A DNA stretch of 64,000 bases from Blautia faecicola (GCF_004123145.1 NZ_SDKC01000001.1:1569501-1633500); one strand, 5' to 3'. Positions 45,261 through 58,083 are shown, counted from the stretch's first letter. The notes: generated from the sequence alone by a model not told the origin. A program made the numbers and translations.

Positions 45261-47021
45261 TTATCTTGCGAATTTATCATTGTAACGAATATGCATATCT
45301 TCCCAATCCATGAACAATACGTAAAATACTTTCCCGTATTGCGGACTCTCTACAATTCTTCCATGATCAAGAACAGAAAAATAAGTTCCGTCAGCTTTTC
45401 GAAGATGAAAGTGAATATAGTCATTTTCATTACCATTGTCAATCTGTTCCCAGATACTTGATTCTATCTGTTGCTGTTCATCTTCACGAATCAAGTTGCG
45501 AAAACTTTTCTTAGTAAGTCTGAACAGTTCATCTATATCTTTATATCCGGACATATGAAGAAATTCAGCATTTGCAAAAAATAGTTCATCATCTTCTTTG
45601 TCAGCTCTGTATATGATGAATGCACCTGGAAGATGTTCCGCGATATTCTTGAATGTGAATCCAAGCTGTTTGCGGGCACCTGACCGAAGTCCTTCTCTGT
45701 AGACCATACAACCATTTTTTCCATGAAGCTTTATTTCATAAAGAGCGGCATCTGCGCAGCGCATGAGCTGTGAACGATTGGATGCAAATGTTGGATATTC
45801 TGCATATCCTAGAGAAATATAAAATGCATGTTCCTTACCATGGTATGAGAATGATTTAGGAAGTTTGGTGAATTTCTGCAGCTGTATAGCTGCTTCTGAA
45901 AAGGTACAATTTGGTAAAAGAATGCAGAATTCGTCACCACCATTTCTTCCAAGTAATGCATCGGATGGGAAAAAAGCCTTCATGCTGTCTGCAAGATTTT
46001 TTAATGCCCTGTCTCCGTAATTATGTCCATAGATATCATTAATAAACTTGAAATCATCGATATCAAGGAGCGCAGCCACAAAATGTGCTTTTGGATTTTT
46101 TTGAATCATTTTTTCTGCAAATTCATCAAATCCATAGCGGTTATAAATATTTGTAAGAGAATCTGTGCGCGCCAGTATCTGAAACTTTTTCTTATGTTCT
46201 TTTTCTACTAACCATACTCTGCTAAGAACTGACAGGAGAAGGCTTATTGTAAGAAACATTCCGATGATGATTATCAGTAGTGTGACATTTCTCCATCCAC
46301 TTTTAGGAGTTACTTCAAATTTCCAGTTTTCATCTCCTATTTTAAAAGTATAAGAAACAGAATGATTTATTTGCCCATCTGATTGATAAACCACTTTATA
46401 AGTATCACTCCATGGAGCGTCTGTTTTTGAAATTTTGTATTCGTATCCAAAATTTGAAAGTGCACTGATTGAATCTGAAAAAATATCCGGAACACGCAGG
46501 ATAACAATAGTAAATCCCCAGAAATACTCATGTCCGTTTTTATCTTTCAGGTATATGGGATTGCGGACTGCAATTCCATATTCTCCCTGTTTTAATTAGA
46601 AGGGGCCCTGCGTAATGATTGTATGGTTATCTCTTGCGTAACGGGAAATTTTTCCGCGGTCTTTATCATGGATCAAATCAATCTTACCTGCCTCATTTCC
46701 ATTAGCCGGATAAATATCTGTAACAACACCATTAGGAGCGAGCTGTACACTTTCAATAGAATCAGACATAATATTTCCGGCAATTGTTTCAAACTGATGG
46801 ATTTCGCCATTTTCACTTATTAAGATTTGCTTCAAGGTATCTGTGATCTCAATTCCATTTGTAATTTCATTCTTTATTCGTTCGCCATAGTTGGCTACGT
46901 TTAATTGTGCTGTTATGTGTCTCTGCTCTTTTTCGTGGGTGTCTGTTTTGTATACAATCAAACTAACAAGGCATATGCCCAGTAAAAAAATGATAAGAGG
47001 CACAAGTGTTTTCTTTTTCAC
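45261..47021 (-). pseudogene. CHASE-GGDEF-PAS diguanylate cyclase with one in-frame stop
   Basis: Read from GTG 47021 (AGGTG six bases upstream), the frame has a transmembrane helix (residues 5-25), an extracellular CHASE-like sensor, a second helix, a GGDEF domain with intact GRNGGDEFCILL and RTDSLTNIYNRYGFDEF, and a C-terminal PAS domain. A single TAA at 46596-46598 interrupts the sensor; both sides are in the same frame, 587 codons in all. The inhibitory RxxD site is absent. GGDEF enzymes make c-di-GMP, the ligand of the two riboswitches here. The downstream part could still be translated from a late start (for example 46394). Confidence 0.85.
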
Positions 47022-47182
47022 TTGGTTCACCTCATTTTGTCCATGGAAATTTTTATAATAAAGCATTATATCACAGAAGTTGAAAAACAGAATAGGTTTT
47101 ATGAAAAAAATGTGCAAAATCTTTATACTGGTCCTATGTCAAGATTCAGTACAAGTTAAAATGAGGTTTTCCCCATCTTAAC

Positions 47183-47779
47183 TTGCCATTGGCCCTTCGT
47201 TCTGTTGCAATCTACGGTATAGTTCTTCGTAGTCATTTGGTGACATGTAAAGAGAAGTTATCTGATTTGGATTCCAAAACAGTAGAACAGGACAAAGCCT
47301 GGTATGCCGACTGTGATCCAAACACCAACGAACCAAAAAAGACAGCACAGATGTTTTTTACAGTATATTATGCTGAGAAGGGCGACAAGATGCTGCATCA
47401 TTTTCAAGGTAAGATAGACATTGGTAGCGGAAATGGCGGCATCATCAGTCAATTAAAGATGCAGAATGAAATGAAGTTGACGGATGAAAGCTGGATCAGC
47501 TATCAGCAAGGAAAAGGTAATGAAGAATATCAGAAGTATATGGAAGATCTGACGGATATGCAGAATCATGTACTACCGTATTTGCAGAGCTTTTGCAGTC
47601 TGGAAGAAAAAGGTGTGAAGGAGAGACGAGAACAGCAGGTAGCAGAGAAAAATGAGAGCAGAGAAGCTGTGCCGAGAGCTGGTGTTGAAATAAATACAGC
47701 AGTTAAGGACGCAGGGAAAGCTGAAAGAAAGGCAGTAGCACAGAAAAAGGCAATGCCAGGAAAAGCAGGGAAAAGATAA
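47183..47779 (+). CDS. Hypothetical island protein, probably 5'-truncated
   Basis: The frame to 47779 encodes a hydrophilic protein. From about residue 26 it looks like real coding sequence (WYADCDPNTNEPKKTAQMFF, GKIDIGSGNGGIISQLK), with a Lys/Glu/Arg-rich C-terminal tail. The first 25 residues and the upstream DNA lack a ribosome-binding site and look unlike the rest, so the gene may have lost its start. I do not recognise a named family; proteins of this flavour occur in conjugative elements. Confidence 0.45.
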   Translation: MPLALRSVAIYGIVLRSHLVTCKEKLSDLDSKTVEQDKAWYADCDPNTNEPKKTAQMFFTVYYAEKGDKMLHHFQGKIDIGSGNGGIISQLKMQNEMKLTDESWISYQQGKGNEEYQKYMEDLTDMQNHVLPYLQSFCSLEEKGVKERREQQVAEKNESREAVPRAGVEINTAVKDAGKAERKAVAQKKAMPGKAGKR

Positions 47780-47835
47780 GCCGGAGAGAGGAGCTGATTT
47801 GGGTGTAAGGACAGTGTAGTATAAGCACAATGAGT

Positions 47836-47876
47836 CGGAGGTCACGGATGATAACGTAGCTTCCGGCTTTTTTGTT
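47836..47876 (+). terminator. Terminator after the hypothetical island gene
   Basis: An imperfect CGGAGG-type stem with CTTCCG (47836-47864) is followed by GGCTTTTTTG. The outer AAGCCGGA at 47778 could also pair with TCCGGCTT. Confidence 0.65.
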
Positions 47877-48085
47877 TTGAATGATAGTGCTTCAAATTTT
47901 TATGTGACAAATGAAACAACCTATGATATTATAAAAACGTATAAGCGAAAATAACTTTTGCAGAAACGAAAGTATCTTTATATTTTTTATGCGAATACTT
48001 CCTGTTATGGGATTAAATGATTGCAAAGTTGAATACTAATATTTTTTCATTATTACAGGTACAATAAGAACATGTAATAGCGGAA

Positions 48086-48367
48086 ATGAGGTATAGTTAC
48101 TTGCAGATAGAGAAGTATATTGCGGATAAAATAACATCTTTGTGTGAAAAGCGTGATATCAGTAAATATAGATTATCGCAGCTGTCGGGAATTTCCCAGT
48201 CGTCACTGGGAAGAATCATGGCGCAGGAAAACCTGCCGTCGCTGATCACACTTGAAAAAATATGTACAGCATTAGGCGTGACATTATCACAGTTTTTTCA
48301 GGAAGGTAATTCAGAGAATCTGACAGAAAAAAGTTCTAGGGATATGGAACGATCTGAGTACAAATGA
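48086..48367 (+). CDS. XRE-family helix-turn-helix regulator
   Basis: A 93-residue single-domain DNA-binding protein (residues 10-70: ITSLCEKRDISKYRLSQLSG, then SQSSLGRIMAQENLPSLITL and ALGVTLSQFF). This is a typical Cro/CI-like fold with a short disordered C-terminus. It lies just upstream of the riboswitch-controlled kinase 4 but has its own terminator, so it may be a regulator of the island or a phage-like remnant. The start is tentative. Confidence 0.85.
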   Translation: MRYSYLQIEKYIADKITSLCEKRDISKYRLSQLSGISQSSLGRIMAQENLPSLITLEKICTALGVTLSQFFQEGNSENLTEKSSRDMERSEYK

Positions 48368-48410
48368 GCAGGAAACAGTAATGTCAATGCTGCGTGGACT
48401 TCGGAAGTAG

Positions 48411-48449
48411 AAGAACAGTTCGAGTATATGTATCGGCTGTTCTTTTTTT
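48411..48449 (+). terminator. Terminator after the XRE regulator
   Basis: AAGAACAG pairs with CTGTTCTT (48411-48442) and is followed by a run of T. Confidence 0.8.
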
Positions 48450-48479
48450 ATTTTTGGCGTTAAAACGGTAATGTTTTTC

Positions 48480-48508
48480 TTGTGTACAGTAGAGTGCTAT
48501 AGTATAAT
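48480..48508 (+). promoter_or_regulatory. Promoter of the kinase 4 riboswitch leader
   Basis: -10 TATAAT (48503-48508) with a weak -35 TTGTGT (48480-48485) at 17-base spacing, about 40 bases before the aptamer. Confidence 0.6.
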
Positions 48509-48549
48509 AAAACCAGTTTTTTTGTATAAGTATTAAAGCTATAATATGG

Positions 48550-48620
48550 AAATCGGCAAACCAGATGAAAGTCTGGGACGCAAAGCTACAGGGCCTGTAA
48601 AATGGCAGCCAGTTGTATGA
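48550..48620 (+). promoter_or_regulatory. Cyclic di-GMP-I (GEMM) riboswitch
   Basis: AATCGGCAAACC, a CCAGAT-GAAA-GTCTGG stem with the conserved tetraloop, then GGGACGCAAAGCT and the 3' GGCAGCCAGTTGT match the GEMM-I aptamer. It is followed at once by an intrinsic terminator and, 80 bases on, by hybrid kinase 4. It is the second intact c-di-GMP aptamer of the island that controls a kinase. Confidence 0.92.
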
Positions 48621-48627
48621 AATGAGG

Positions 48628-48656
48628 TGCGCTGTCTGTTTGGCAGTGTTTTTTTA
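48628..48656 (+). terminator. Riboswitch expression-platform terminator
   Basis: CGCTGTC pairs with GGCAGTG across a short loop and is followed by seven T (to about 48656). It is the probable on/off point of the kinase 4 leader. Confidence 0.85.
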
Positions 48657-48736
48657 TGGTAGAGCACTTGAATAAGTAATACAGAAGCTGTTTGGAAAAA
48701 TACTGTGAAAAATAGCGGGGAGGTTATTGATAATTA

Positions 48737-51691
<2,955 letters not shown>

Positions 51692-51707
51692 TATAGGAAA
51701 GAATAAA

Positions 51708-51866
51708 ATGAAAATGAATAAATCAGTATTGCAAAGGGGTATCATTTTTATATTGTGCATTTGCATCCTTTTTTCAATCTGTCCGGTTTATGCTTTTGCA
51801 GCAGGAAATCAGAAAGAGAAAATTGTCAGGATTGGTGTACCAGATGCAAAATACGTGAAGAGTTGA
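51708..51866 (+). pseudogene. N-terminal remnant of another solute-binding kinase
   Basis: A 52-residue frame: signal peptide (IIFILCICILFSICPVYAFA), then EKIVRIGVPDAKY, the usual first strand of a PBPb sensor domain, then a stop. It is the 5' end of a kinase 4-like gene whose remainder is missing, followed directly by kinase 5, which has a different sensor domain. A domain swap or deletion is likely. Confidence 0.65.
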
Positions 51867-51914
51867 GGCGTTTTTGTATTAAATTAAAATTAGGGAAAAG
51901 GCATGTGAAATACA

Positions 51915-53837
51915 ATGATGAAAAATAACTATATAAAACAAAAAAGAAAAGATCAAAATCCGGTAAATCATTGGAAAATTTTTGAGGGACAGTTGGTATT
52001 CCTTCTGGCAATGGTGATTTTGTTTGTTGTTGCATATACTTTTATTTTACAACAAGCATATACCAAAACTGCTCTGAAAACAGAAATTGAACGAGATATT
52101 TCCAGTGCAGATGCGGTTCATAAGCTGGTAAATGACAGACTGGGACGAAAAGATTTTAATGAAATAAAAAGTAAAGCTGATGAGAATACAGAACTATTCA
52201 AGAATATATCGACATATATGAATGAAATCAGAACGCTGAATTCTACGAGATATATTTACACAGCAACCAGAAATGAAGACGGTAGATTGATTTACGTTGT
52301 AGACGGACTGGATCCATCGGCTGGTGACGTCAGACATCCAGGAGATCCGATTGAAAAGGAGATGGTTCCTTATATAGAAAAAGCACTTTCTGGAAAAACA
52401 GTATATTCTCAGGATATTGTTGATACAACATGGGGACCTATTTTTACAGCCTGTTATCCTGTGACAGCGGAAGATGAATCTAATGAAGTGATAGGTGCTT
52501 TCTGCATAGAAATGGATATGCAGAAAGCGTATGGAATGGTTGAGAAGACGAATAAGCTAAGTATTGTACTGGGATGCATTACAGCGTGTATTTTGTTAAT
52601 ATTATGTACCTGTGGATATTCTGCATATAAGAAGCAAAAAGAAAATGAGCAGAAACAGCAAAAACTGTTGCAGGAAGCTGCAAGACTGGCCGATTCAGCT
52701 AATAAAGCAAAATCAACATTTTTGTTTAATATGTCTCATGATATTCGTACCCCTATGAATGCAATCATTGGATATGCAGAATTGGGAGAGAAACATTTAA
52801 AGGAGCCAACTATATTAGAGGATTACTTTGAAAAAATATTATTGTGCGGAAAGAAAATGCTGCATTTGATTGATAACATTCTTGAATTAGCACGAATCGA
52901 AAACAACCAAGCAACGCTGGATGAAACAATAACAGATGTTTCTAAAAACTTTGATTTATGTATTGATATGTTTAGGAAACCGATAGAAGAAAAACATCAA
53001 ACACTGAAAGTCAATAAGAACATTCGATATCCATACCTGTATATGGATGATGCAAGATCATCTGAAATTACAATTAACATTTTGAGTAATGCTGTGAAAT
53101 ACACGGGTGAAGGCGGTAACATAAGCTGTACATTGAACCAATATCCTGGCGAAAAAGAAGGTTGGAGTATATTAGAGCTTATCATAGCAGACAACGGAAT
53201 CGGAATGTCAGAAGAATTCCAAAAACATATTTTTGAATCATTTTCACAGGAACGATCTTCGTCAGACAGCGGAATAGAAGGTAGTGGGCTTGGCATGGGA
53301 ATCGTGAAGAAACTGGTGGATTTAATGAATGGCAAGATCACAGTTCAGAGCAAACCGGGAGCAGGTTCTACTTTTACAATCACGTTTTCATTAAAAATAG
53401 CAAATGCGGAAGAAAGGAATCTGAAACATGCAGACGGTCAGTTGAATATCAAAAAACTGGAAGGAAAAAGGGTTCTTCTGGTAGAAGATAATGACTTGAA
53501 CGCAGAAATTGCAACGGAACTTTTGACGGAAGAGGGAATCATGATAGAAAGAGCGGAGAACGGCGTTGCATGTATTGATATGTTTAACAAAGCAAAGCAA
53601 AATTACTACAGTCTGATTCTGATGGATATTCAGATGCCGATTATGAACGGATATGAAGCATCCAGGAGAATTCGAGAACTGAAAGACGGTAACAAATCGC
53701 AGATTCCAATTGTTGCAATGACAGCAAATGCGTTTGAAGAAGATAAGAAGATGGCTTTGGCAAGTGGCATGAATGATCATGTTGCAAAACCAATAGATAT
53801 GAATGTATTATTGCCGACTATTATGAAATATATGTAA
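51915..53837 (+). CDS. Hybrid sensor histidine kinase 5 (membrane)
   Basis: A 640-residue kinase: transmembrane helix (about 28-50), an extracellular sensor of about 155 residues that resembles a single Cache-type domain (YIYTATRNEDGRLIYVVDG), second helix (about 215-235), HisKA with His275 in MSHDIRTPMNA, HATPase (DNGIGMS, GSGLGMGIVKKL) and a receiver (LLVEDNDLNAE, MDIQMPIMNG). It is the last gene before the right island boundary. No adjacent output regulator is present. Confidence 0.92.
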   Translation: MMKNNYIKQKRKDQNPVNHWKIFEGQLVFLLAMVILFVVAYTFILQQAYTKTALKTEIERDISSADAVHKLVNDRLGRKDFNEIKSKADENTELFKNISTYMNEIRTLNSTRYIYTATRNEDGRLIYVVDGLDPSAGDVRHPGDPIEKEMVPYIEKALSGKTVYSQDIVDTTWGPIFTACYPVTAEDESNEVIGAFCIEMDMQKAYGMVEKTNKLSIVLGCITACILLILCTCGYSAYKKQKENEQKQQKLLQEAARLADSANKAKSTFLFNMSHDIRTPMNAIIGYAELGEKHLKEPTILEDYFEKILLCGKKMLHLIDNILELARIENNQATLDETITDVSKNFDLCIDMFRKPIEEKHQTLKVNKNIRYPYLYMDDARSSEITINILSNAVKYTGEGGNISCTLNQYPGEKEGWSILELIIADNGIGMSEEFQKHIFESFSQERSSSDSGIEGSGLGMGIVKKLVDLMNGKITVQSKPGAGSTFTITFSLKIANAEERNLKHADGQLNIKKLEGKRVLLVEDNDLNAEIATELLTEEGIMIERAENGVACIDMFNKAKQNYYSLILMDIQMPIMNGYEASRRIRELKDGNKSQIPIVAMTANAFEEDKKMALASGMNDHVAKPIDMNVLLPTIMKYM

Positions 53838-53847
53838 AGGAAGAAAG

Positions 53848-53882
53848 AAGGACACTGATTTTGTAGTCAGTGTTCTTCTTAC
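53848..53882 (+). terminator. Terminator after kinase 5
   Basis: AAGGACACTGA pairs with TCAGTGTTCTT across an eight-base loop and is followed by a T-rich run. Confidence 0.75.
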
Positions 53883-54039
53883 ATATCAGTCGACTAAAGA
53901 AAAACATTTTATAGTTGTACATTATCTCGTCGAGAAGGGTAAATCTGTGAACTTTGTTCACTAAGCAGAGCAGTGAAATTTTGACGAATGATATTTAAAA
54001 AGCAAGGAAACATAGGGGTTTCAGGGGATTGAACGTATA

Positions 54040-54184
54040 TTCGATTCCCCTCAGACCCATATTTAAAAAACCCTGGAAATCTTTGATTTCCGGGGTTTTT
54101 TGCTGTCTGGTGGAGAGAAAAAATGTCGTTTTCAACCGTTTCAAACCGGTTCAGAGTGGAAAAATTGGCGTCAAAATTGGCGTC
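54040..54184 (+). repeat. Right direct repeat (attR-like), tmRNA 3'-end copy
   Basis: Starts with TTCGATTCCCCTCAG, the tmRNA T arm and acceptor strand, but the preceding DNA is not tmRNA, so only the 3' end is present. The following terminator hairpin and the two GGCGTC boxes align without gaps to 26391-26535. It marks the right end of the 27.6-kb island. Confidence 0.8.
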
Positions 54185-54391
54185 AGGAATTGGCATCAAA
54201 AATAGGGATGAAACAGGGGAAAAAACGGAGCGTATCCGTGAGTTTGGCGCATTAATTTCGCTAAAATATTTTTCGGAAAATACCCCGGAATAGCATGTAA
54301 TGGTTATAGGAAGCCCATTGTGTGCAGCAGGGAACCGGAAAAATATTCTTTTCCGGTAGAGAAAGTGATTTCCTGGAAAGTGCAGGAAGTA

Positions 54392-55534
54392 TCATTCCAC
54401 TTTCTTACCGTCAATCAGCACATGTCTGATCACACCAGTCACATCAAATGGGTTGCCGTCTACGATAACGATATCAGCATCTTTTCCCTCTTCAAGGGAG
54501 CCAACGCGGTCTGCGATACCGATATGTTCAGCAGGGTTGATTGTTACAGCACGAAGAGCATCGAATTCATCCATTCCGGCTTTGATTGCAAATCCTGCGC
54601 AGAGAGGGAGATGATGGAGAGGAATTACCGGTGCATCTGTGATAATGGAAACATGACAGCCTGCTTTTGCAAGAATTCCTGGGGTCTCCCAGGTCTTATT
54701 CTGAAGCTCAAATTTTGTGGCATGACCAAAGGTAGGACCAACAGCAAGAGGAAACTTCTCTTTTGCAAGCTCGTTTGCGATCATATGTCCCTCTGTTACA
54801 TGTTCCAGAGTCAGTCCGACACCAAACTCTTTAGCAATGCGGATCGCAGTAAAAATATCGTTTGCCTGATGTGCGTGAGCCTTTAACGGAATCTGGCGAT
54901 TCAATACCGGAATCAGAGCCTCTGATTTCTGGTCGTAAGATGGAAGTTTGGAAATATCGTCACCGGCTGCTTCTTTTTTCGCCTTATAAAGCTTTGCAGT
55001 GTGTAATGCTTCACGAATTTTGGAAGCAGTTGTCATACGGCTGGAGATTCCCTGGTTCTGATAACAACGCTTCGGATTTTCTCCGAAGGCACATTTCATG
55101 GCAATGGGAAATTTTACGATCATATTGTCAATACGAGTACCGACAGGCTTGATAGCTGCAAAGGTTCCGCCAATTGAATTGGAACTGCCAGGACCGGTTG
55201 CAAAACAGGTAACACCGGCTTTTGCAGCCATATTCATACAGGGATCAAATGGGTTGAGTCCATCGATAGCCTGCACTTGTGGAGTGACAGGGTCATTCAG
55301 TTCATTGTAGTCCTGTCCCTCGTAGCCGATTCCATAGCCATCAAGACCTGTGTGGCAGTGTGCGTCTATGAAGCCAGGGTACACGTGAAGCCCGGTTGCA
55401 TCGATTACTTCAGCATTTTCAAAAGAAATATTCTTTCCGATCGTTACAATCTTTCCGTTATCGATCAGAATGTCAGCGACAAAGGTCTCCCTTGTTACTG
55501 CTGTGTGAAGTGTTCCATTCTTAATACAAATCAT
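54392..55534 (-). CDS. Amidohydrolase family protein
   Basis: A 380-residue metal-dependent hydrolase. The metal site HCHTG follows YPGFIDA near residue 53-62; further ligands lie in KAHAHQANDI, LTLEHVTEG and IITDAPV. The C-terminus has the usual NPAEHIGIADRVGSLEEGKDADIVI. This is the imidazolonepropionase/dihydroorotase-like group often annotated as amidohydrolase; the substrate is unknown. AAGGAGG lies about five bases before the start. It is the first core-type gene right of the island. Confidence 0.88.
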   Translation of the reverse strand: MICIKNGTLHTAVTRETFVADILIDNGKIVTIGKNISFENAEVIDATGLHVYPGFIDAHCHTGLDGYGIGYEGQDYNELNDPVTPQVQAIDGLNPFDPCMNMAAKAGVTCFATGPGSSNSIGGTFAAIKPVGTRIDNMIVKFPIAMKCAFGENPKRCYQNQGISSRMTTASKIREALHTAKLYKAKKEAAGDDISKLPSYDQKSEALIPVLNRQIPLKAHAHQANDIFTAIRIAKEFGVGLTLEHVTEGHMIANELAKEKFPLAVGPTFGHATKFELQNKTWETPGILAKAGCHVSIITDAPVIPLHHLPLCAGFAIKAGMDEFDALRAVTINPAEHIGIADRVGSLEEGKDADIVIVDGNPFDVTGVIRHVLIDGKKVE

Positions 55535-55810
55535 TGGAAATCCTCCTTTTTTAAAATTATAATATTATCATACACGAATTGTGCGAATATTTCAAAAAGT
55601 TTTTTTAACATCTGGTAGTAGCAAACGCCAGAATCAATTAAGGTGTTTTTCTATTCCAGAACCCAAATGCATGAATCGAATTATATGAATTCTTTTCTCA
55701 TTTCTCCTTTATAAATAAAAAGAAAATGTGAATAGTAATTTACCTAAATAAGATGGGGTTTTTATATCCCACCTGTTGCTCTACACTATAACTATTAAGG
55801 GTTACAACAA

Positions 55811-56503
55811 ATGGTGATGAGGATTTTAGATGGAGGTAATGAGGAAATGTTTCACTTAGTGATTGATTTGGAAATGTGTAAAGTCCCGAGAGACTATCGG
55901 AGTAAATCCTATAGATATGCGTATGAAACAATACAGATTGGTGCGGTTCTTCTTGATGATTCATTCAAAAGAATCGGTACACTTTGCCAATATGTCCACC
56001 CGGAGCACGGCGTGATCGATTATTTTATTGAGAATCTGACAGGTATAAAGAACAGCCAGGTAAAAAAAGCACCGAAGCTGGAAGAAGTGCTGATACATAT
56101 GATAGACTGGCTTGGAGAACGTGATTATAAAATCTATGCCTGGAGTGAATCCGATAGGGACCAGTTGTTACATGAAATCAAAGCAAAAGAAATGACGGAT
56201 GAAAGAATCCAGGAATTTATGAAAGCAGAAAAATGGGTTGATTATCAAGAAGTATTTACGAAGCGATTCGAGTTGTCACGACGGTTAAGTCTGGAGGAGG
56301 CACTTGGACGTGCTGAGATTGATCCGGAGGGCAGATTTCATGATGGATTGGATGATGCTGTAAATACAGCGTATCTGATCGAAAAACTGGAATTAGATCC
56401 AGAGTTCCAACTGGTAAGTTATGAAATGCCGGACAAACCGTCAGAGCATCTATGCAGCACATTGGGTGAACTATTTGCTGGTCTGAACCTGAATTTTGCA
56501 TAA
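55811..56503 (+). CDS. DEDDh 3'-5' exonuclease family protein
   Basis: A 230-residue protein, perhaps starting at the internal Met13 (MFHLVIDLEMCK). Exonuclease motif I is Asp-x-Glu in VIDLEM; motif II Asp lies in WSESDRDQL; motif III His/Asp in RFHDGLDDAVNTAYL. This is the KapD/DnaQ-like fold of 3'-5' exonucleases that trim RNA or DNA. A GGAGG precedes the Met13 codon, supporting the shorter form. Function in this host is unknown. Confidence 0.8.
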   Translation: MVMRILDGGNEEMFHLVIDLEMCKVPRDYRSKSYRYAYETIQIGAVLLDDSFKRIGTLCQYVHPEHGVIDYFIENLTGIKNSQVKKAPKLEEVLIHMIDWLGERDYKIYAWSESDRDQLLHEIKAKEMTDERIQEFMKAEKWVDYQEVFTKRFELSRRLSLEEALGRAEIDPEGRFHDGLDDAVNTAYLIEKLELDPEFQLVSYEMPDKPSEHLCSTLGELFAGLNLNFA

Positions 56504-56603
56504 AACCAGATAAGAAAAATAGGAAAATATGTGAAAAGATGCACAATATTTCTCCCATCTATGGTATACTTAAAATATTATTGGCTGAAGGGAGAAGTGC
56601 ATC

Positions 56604-56872
56604 ATGCCGAAAGAAACAAATCAGAAATTTAAGCTGTACCGGCTGGCACAGATCATGCTGGAAAAAACAGATGAAGAACATTATATTACAATGCCGGAGA
56701 TTATGGAGAGTTTGGCAGAATACGATATCACAGCTGACAGGAAAAGTATCTATACGGATCTTCGTGACCTGATTTACTTACAATCGTCAATATGGGAAAT
56801 GTATTATTGCAGGCATCCTGCTTCTTACTGTCATTGCAATTACAGGTGCTTTAAAAAAAGCGAAATAAACTC
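56604..56872 (+). pseudogene. WYL-type regulator N-terminus fused to a deletion scar
   Basis: The first about 55 residues (KFKLYRLAQIMLEKTDE, TADRKSIYTDLRDL) are the winged-helix N-terminus of WYL-domain transcription regulators. After about 56780 the frame is nonsense. In another frame the downstream DNA reads CIIAGILLLTVIAITGALKK and stops, the end of a small membrane protein. A deletion has joined two genes and removed the WYL domain. Confidence 0.7.
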
Positions 56873-56890
56873 AGAATGGAAAGGAATACA

Positions 56891-57133
56891 ATGCTGAAGC
56901 GACAAAACGATAAAAACAACTCCCAAGACACGAGCAGCACCACTGATACTTCCCTTGGCCTTAGCATCGGCCTGGGCCTTGGCCTTGGTATCCTCTTCGG
57001 AATCGTGACAGACAATATCGGTCTTGGTATGATGATCGGCGTTGCTGTAGGCCTATGCGGCGGTTCGGCTGCCGTAATATTAAAAAGAAAGAAGAAAACA
57101 AGCGATGGTGAAAAGAACAACGACGAAAAATAG
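56891..57133 (+). CDS. Small glycine-rich membrane protein
   Basis: An 80-residue protein starting at ATG 56891 (AAAGGA upstream). A polar N-terminus is followed by two Gly-rich hydrophobic helices (SLGLSIGLGLGLGILFGIV and MMIGVAVGLCGGSAAVIL) and a Lys-rich tail. The pattern resembles glycine-zipper membrane proteins. Its 3' end overlaps the next gene by 29 bases, suggesting coupling. Confidence 0.65.
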   Translation: MLKRQNDKNNSQDTSSTTDTSLGLSIGLGLGLGILFGIVTDNIGLGMMIGVAVGLCGGSAAVILKRKKKTSDGEKNNDEK

Positions 57134-57965
57134 AAGTGGATTTTCAAAATATCTTGTGTCGATTCTGCTGTTTTTGCTGTTTGAAACAGTAGCGATCACA
57201 CTATGGCTCACAAAAAACAACCTGTTTTATCTGCTAAATTTCAGCTATATAGGATGCTGCCTCTCATTGGGGACAGCACTCTTTACAGCCGGGAAACGCT
57301 ATGCCCGGCATTTTGTGCAGCTGGCGGTTGGGTGCTATATGCTGCTTTACCTCGGCGTGTTTTCCCGGGAGAATATGCAGATTGAGGGGTTCTGGTATTA
57401 TCTGTTTCTCAGTACTTTTGAAGCGGCGACTATCCATTATGCAGTGGCGAAGATCTTTGGTCCGTTGCTGTTCGGACGGGGCTGGTGCGGTTACGCCTGC
57501 TGGACAGCCATGGTGCTGGATTTTCTGCCATACAAGCAGCCGCAGAAGCCACGAAAGGAAAAGCTGGGGATTCTGCGTTATGTGATGTTTTTATTGTCGC
57601 TGGCATTGGTTTCAGCTCTGTTTCTGATGCAGGTCACGCATTTGGAGAAAATCATGTTTTGGATGTTCCTTGCCGGAAATGCGTTTTATTACCTTTCCGG
57701 AATTACGCTTGCCTTAATTTTCAAGGATAACCGTGCGTTCTGCAAATACCTGTGTCCTGTCACAGTATTTCTCAAGCCTATGAGCTATTTTTCCCTGCTG
57801 CGCGTTCACTGCGACGAGAGGAAATGCGTCCACTGCGGTAAATGCCTGCAGGTATGTCCTATGAACGTGGAGGTCAACAAAGAAACCCGCAAACGTAAAA
57901 ATGGGACAGAATGCATTCTCTGTTACGAATGCACGAAGTCCTGCCCTAAAAAGGCGCTGCATTAA
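57105..57965 (+). CDS. 4Fe-4S ferredoxin-type polytopic membrane protein (NapH-like)
   Basis: A 286-residue protein with about six membrane helices and a C-terminal double 4Fe-4S domain (CVHCGKCLQVCP and CILCYECTKSCP). The conserved RGWCGYACWTA and FCKYLCPV loops are those of NapH/CcoG/YccM-type electron-transfer proteins. It probably passes electrons across or along the membrane; the partner is not evident here. It overlaps the small glycine-rich membrane gene upstream, so the two may work together. Confidence 0.88.
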   Translation: MVKRTTTKNRSGFSKYLVSILLFLLFETVAITLWLTKNNLFYLLNFSYIGCCLSLGTALFTAGKRYARHFVQLAVGCYMLLYLGVFSRENMQIEGFWYYLFLSTFEAATIHYAVAKIFGPLLFGRGWCGYACWTAMVLDFLPYKQPQKPRKEKLGILRYVMFLLSLALVSALFLMQVTHLEKIMFWMFLAGNAFYYLSGITLALIFKDNRAFCKYLCPVTVFLKPMSYFSLLRVHCDERKCVHCGKCLQVCPMNVEVNKETRKRKNGTECILCYECTKSCPKKALH

Positions 57966-58083
57966 AATCTGATAAAAATCCACGATAACAACAGATTCAA
58001 AAAAACTTAAGAATATCCTCCACAGGATATTAAGACGTATCTGATAAACTCCTCTCGAATCATAAAAGAAAGAGAGAAAAACG

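Noticed and set aside
46596-46598. Special decoding of the cyclase stop codon (selenocysteine or pyrrolysine)
   Set aside because: The codon is TAA, which is not used for either residue, and no recoding structure was seen.
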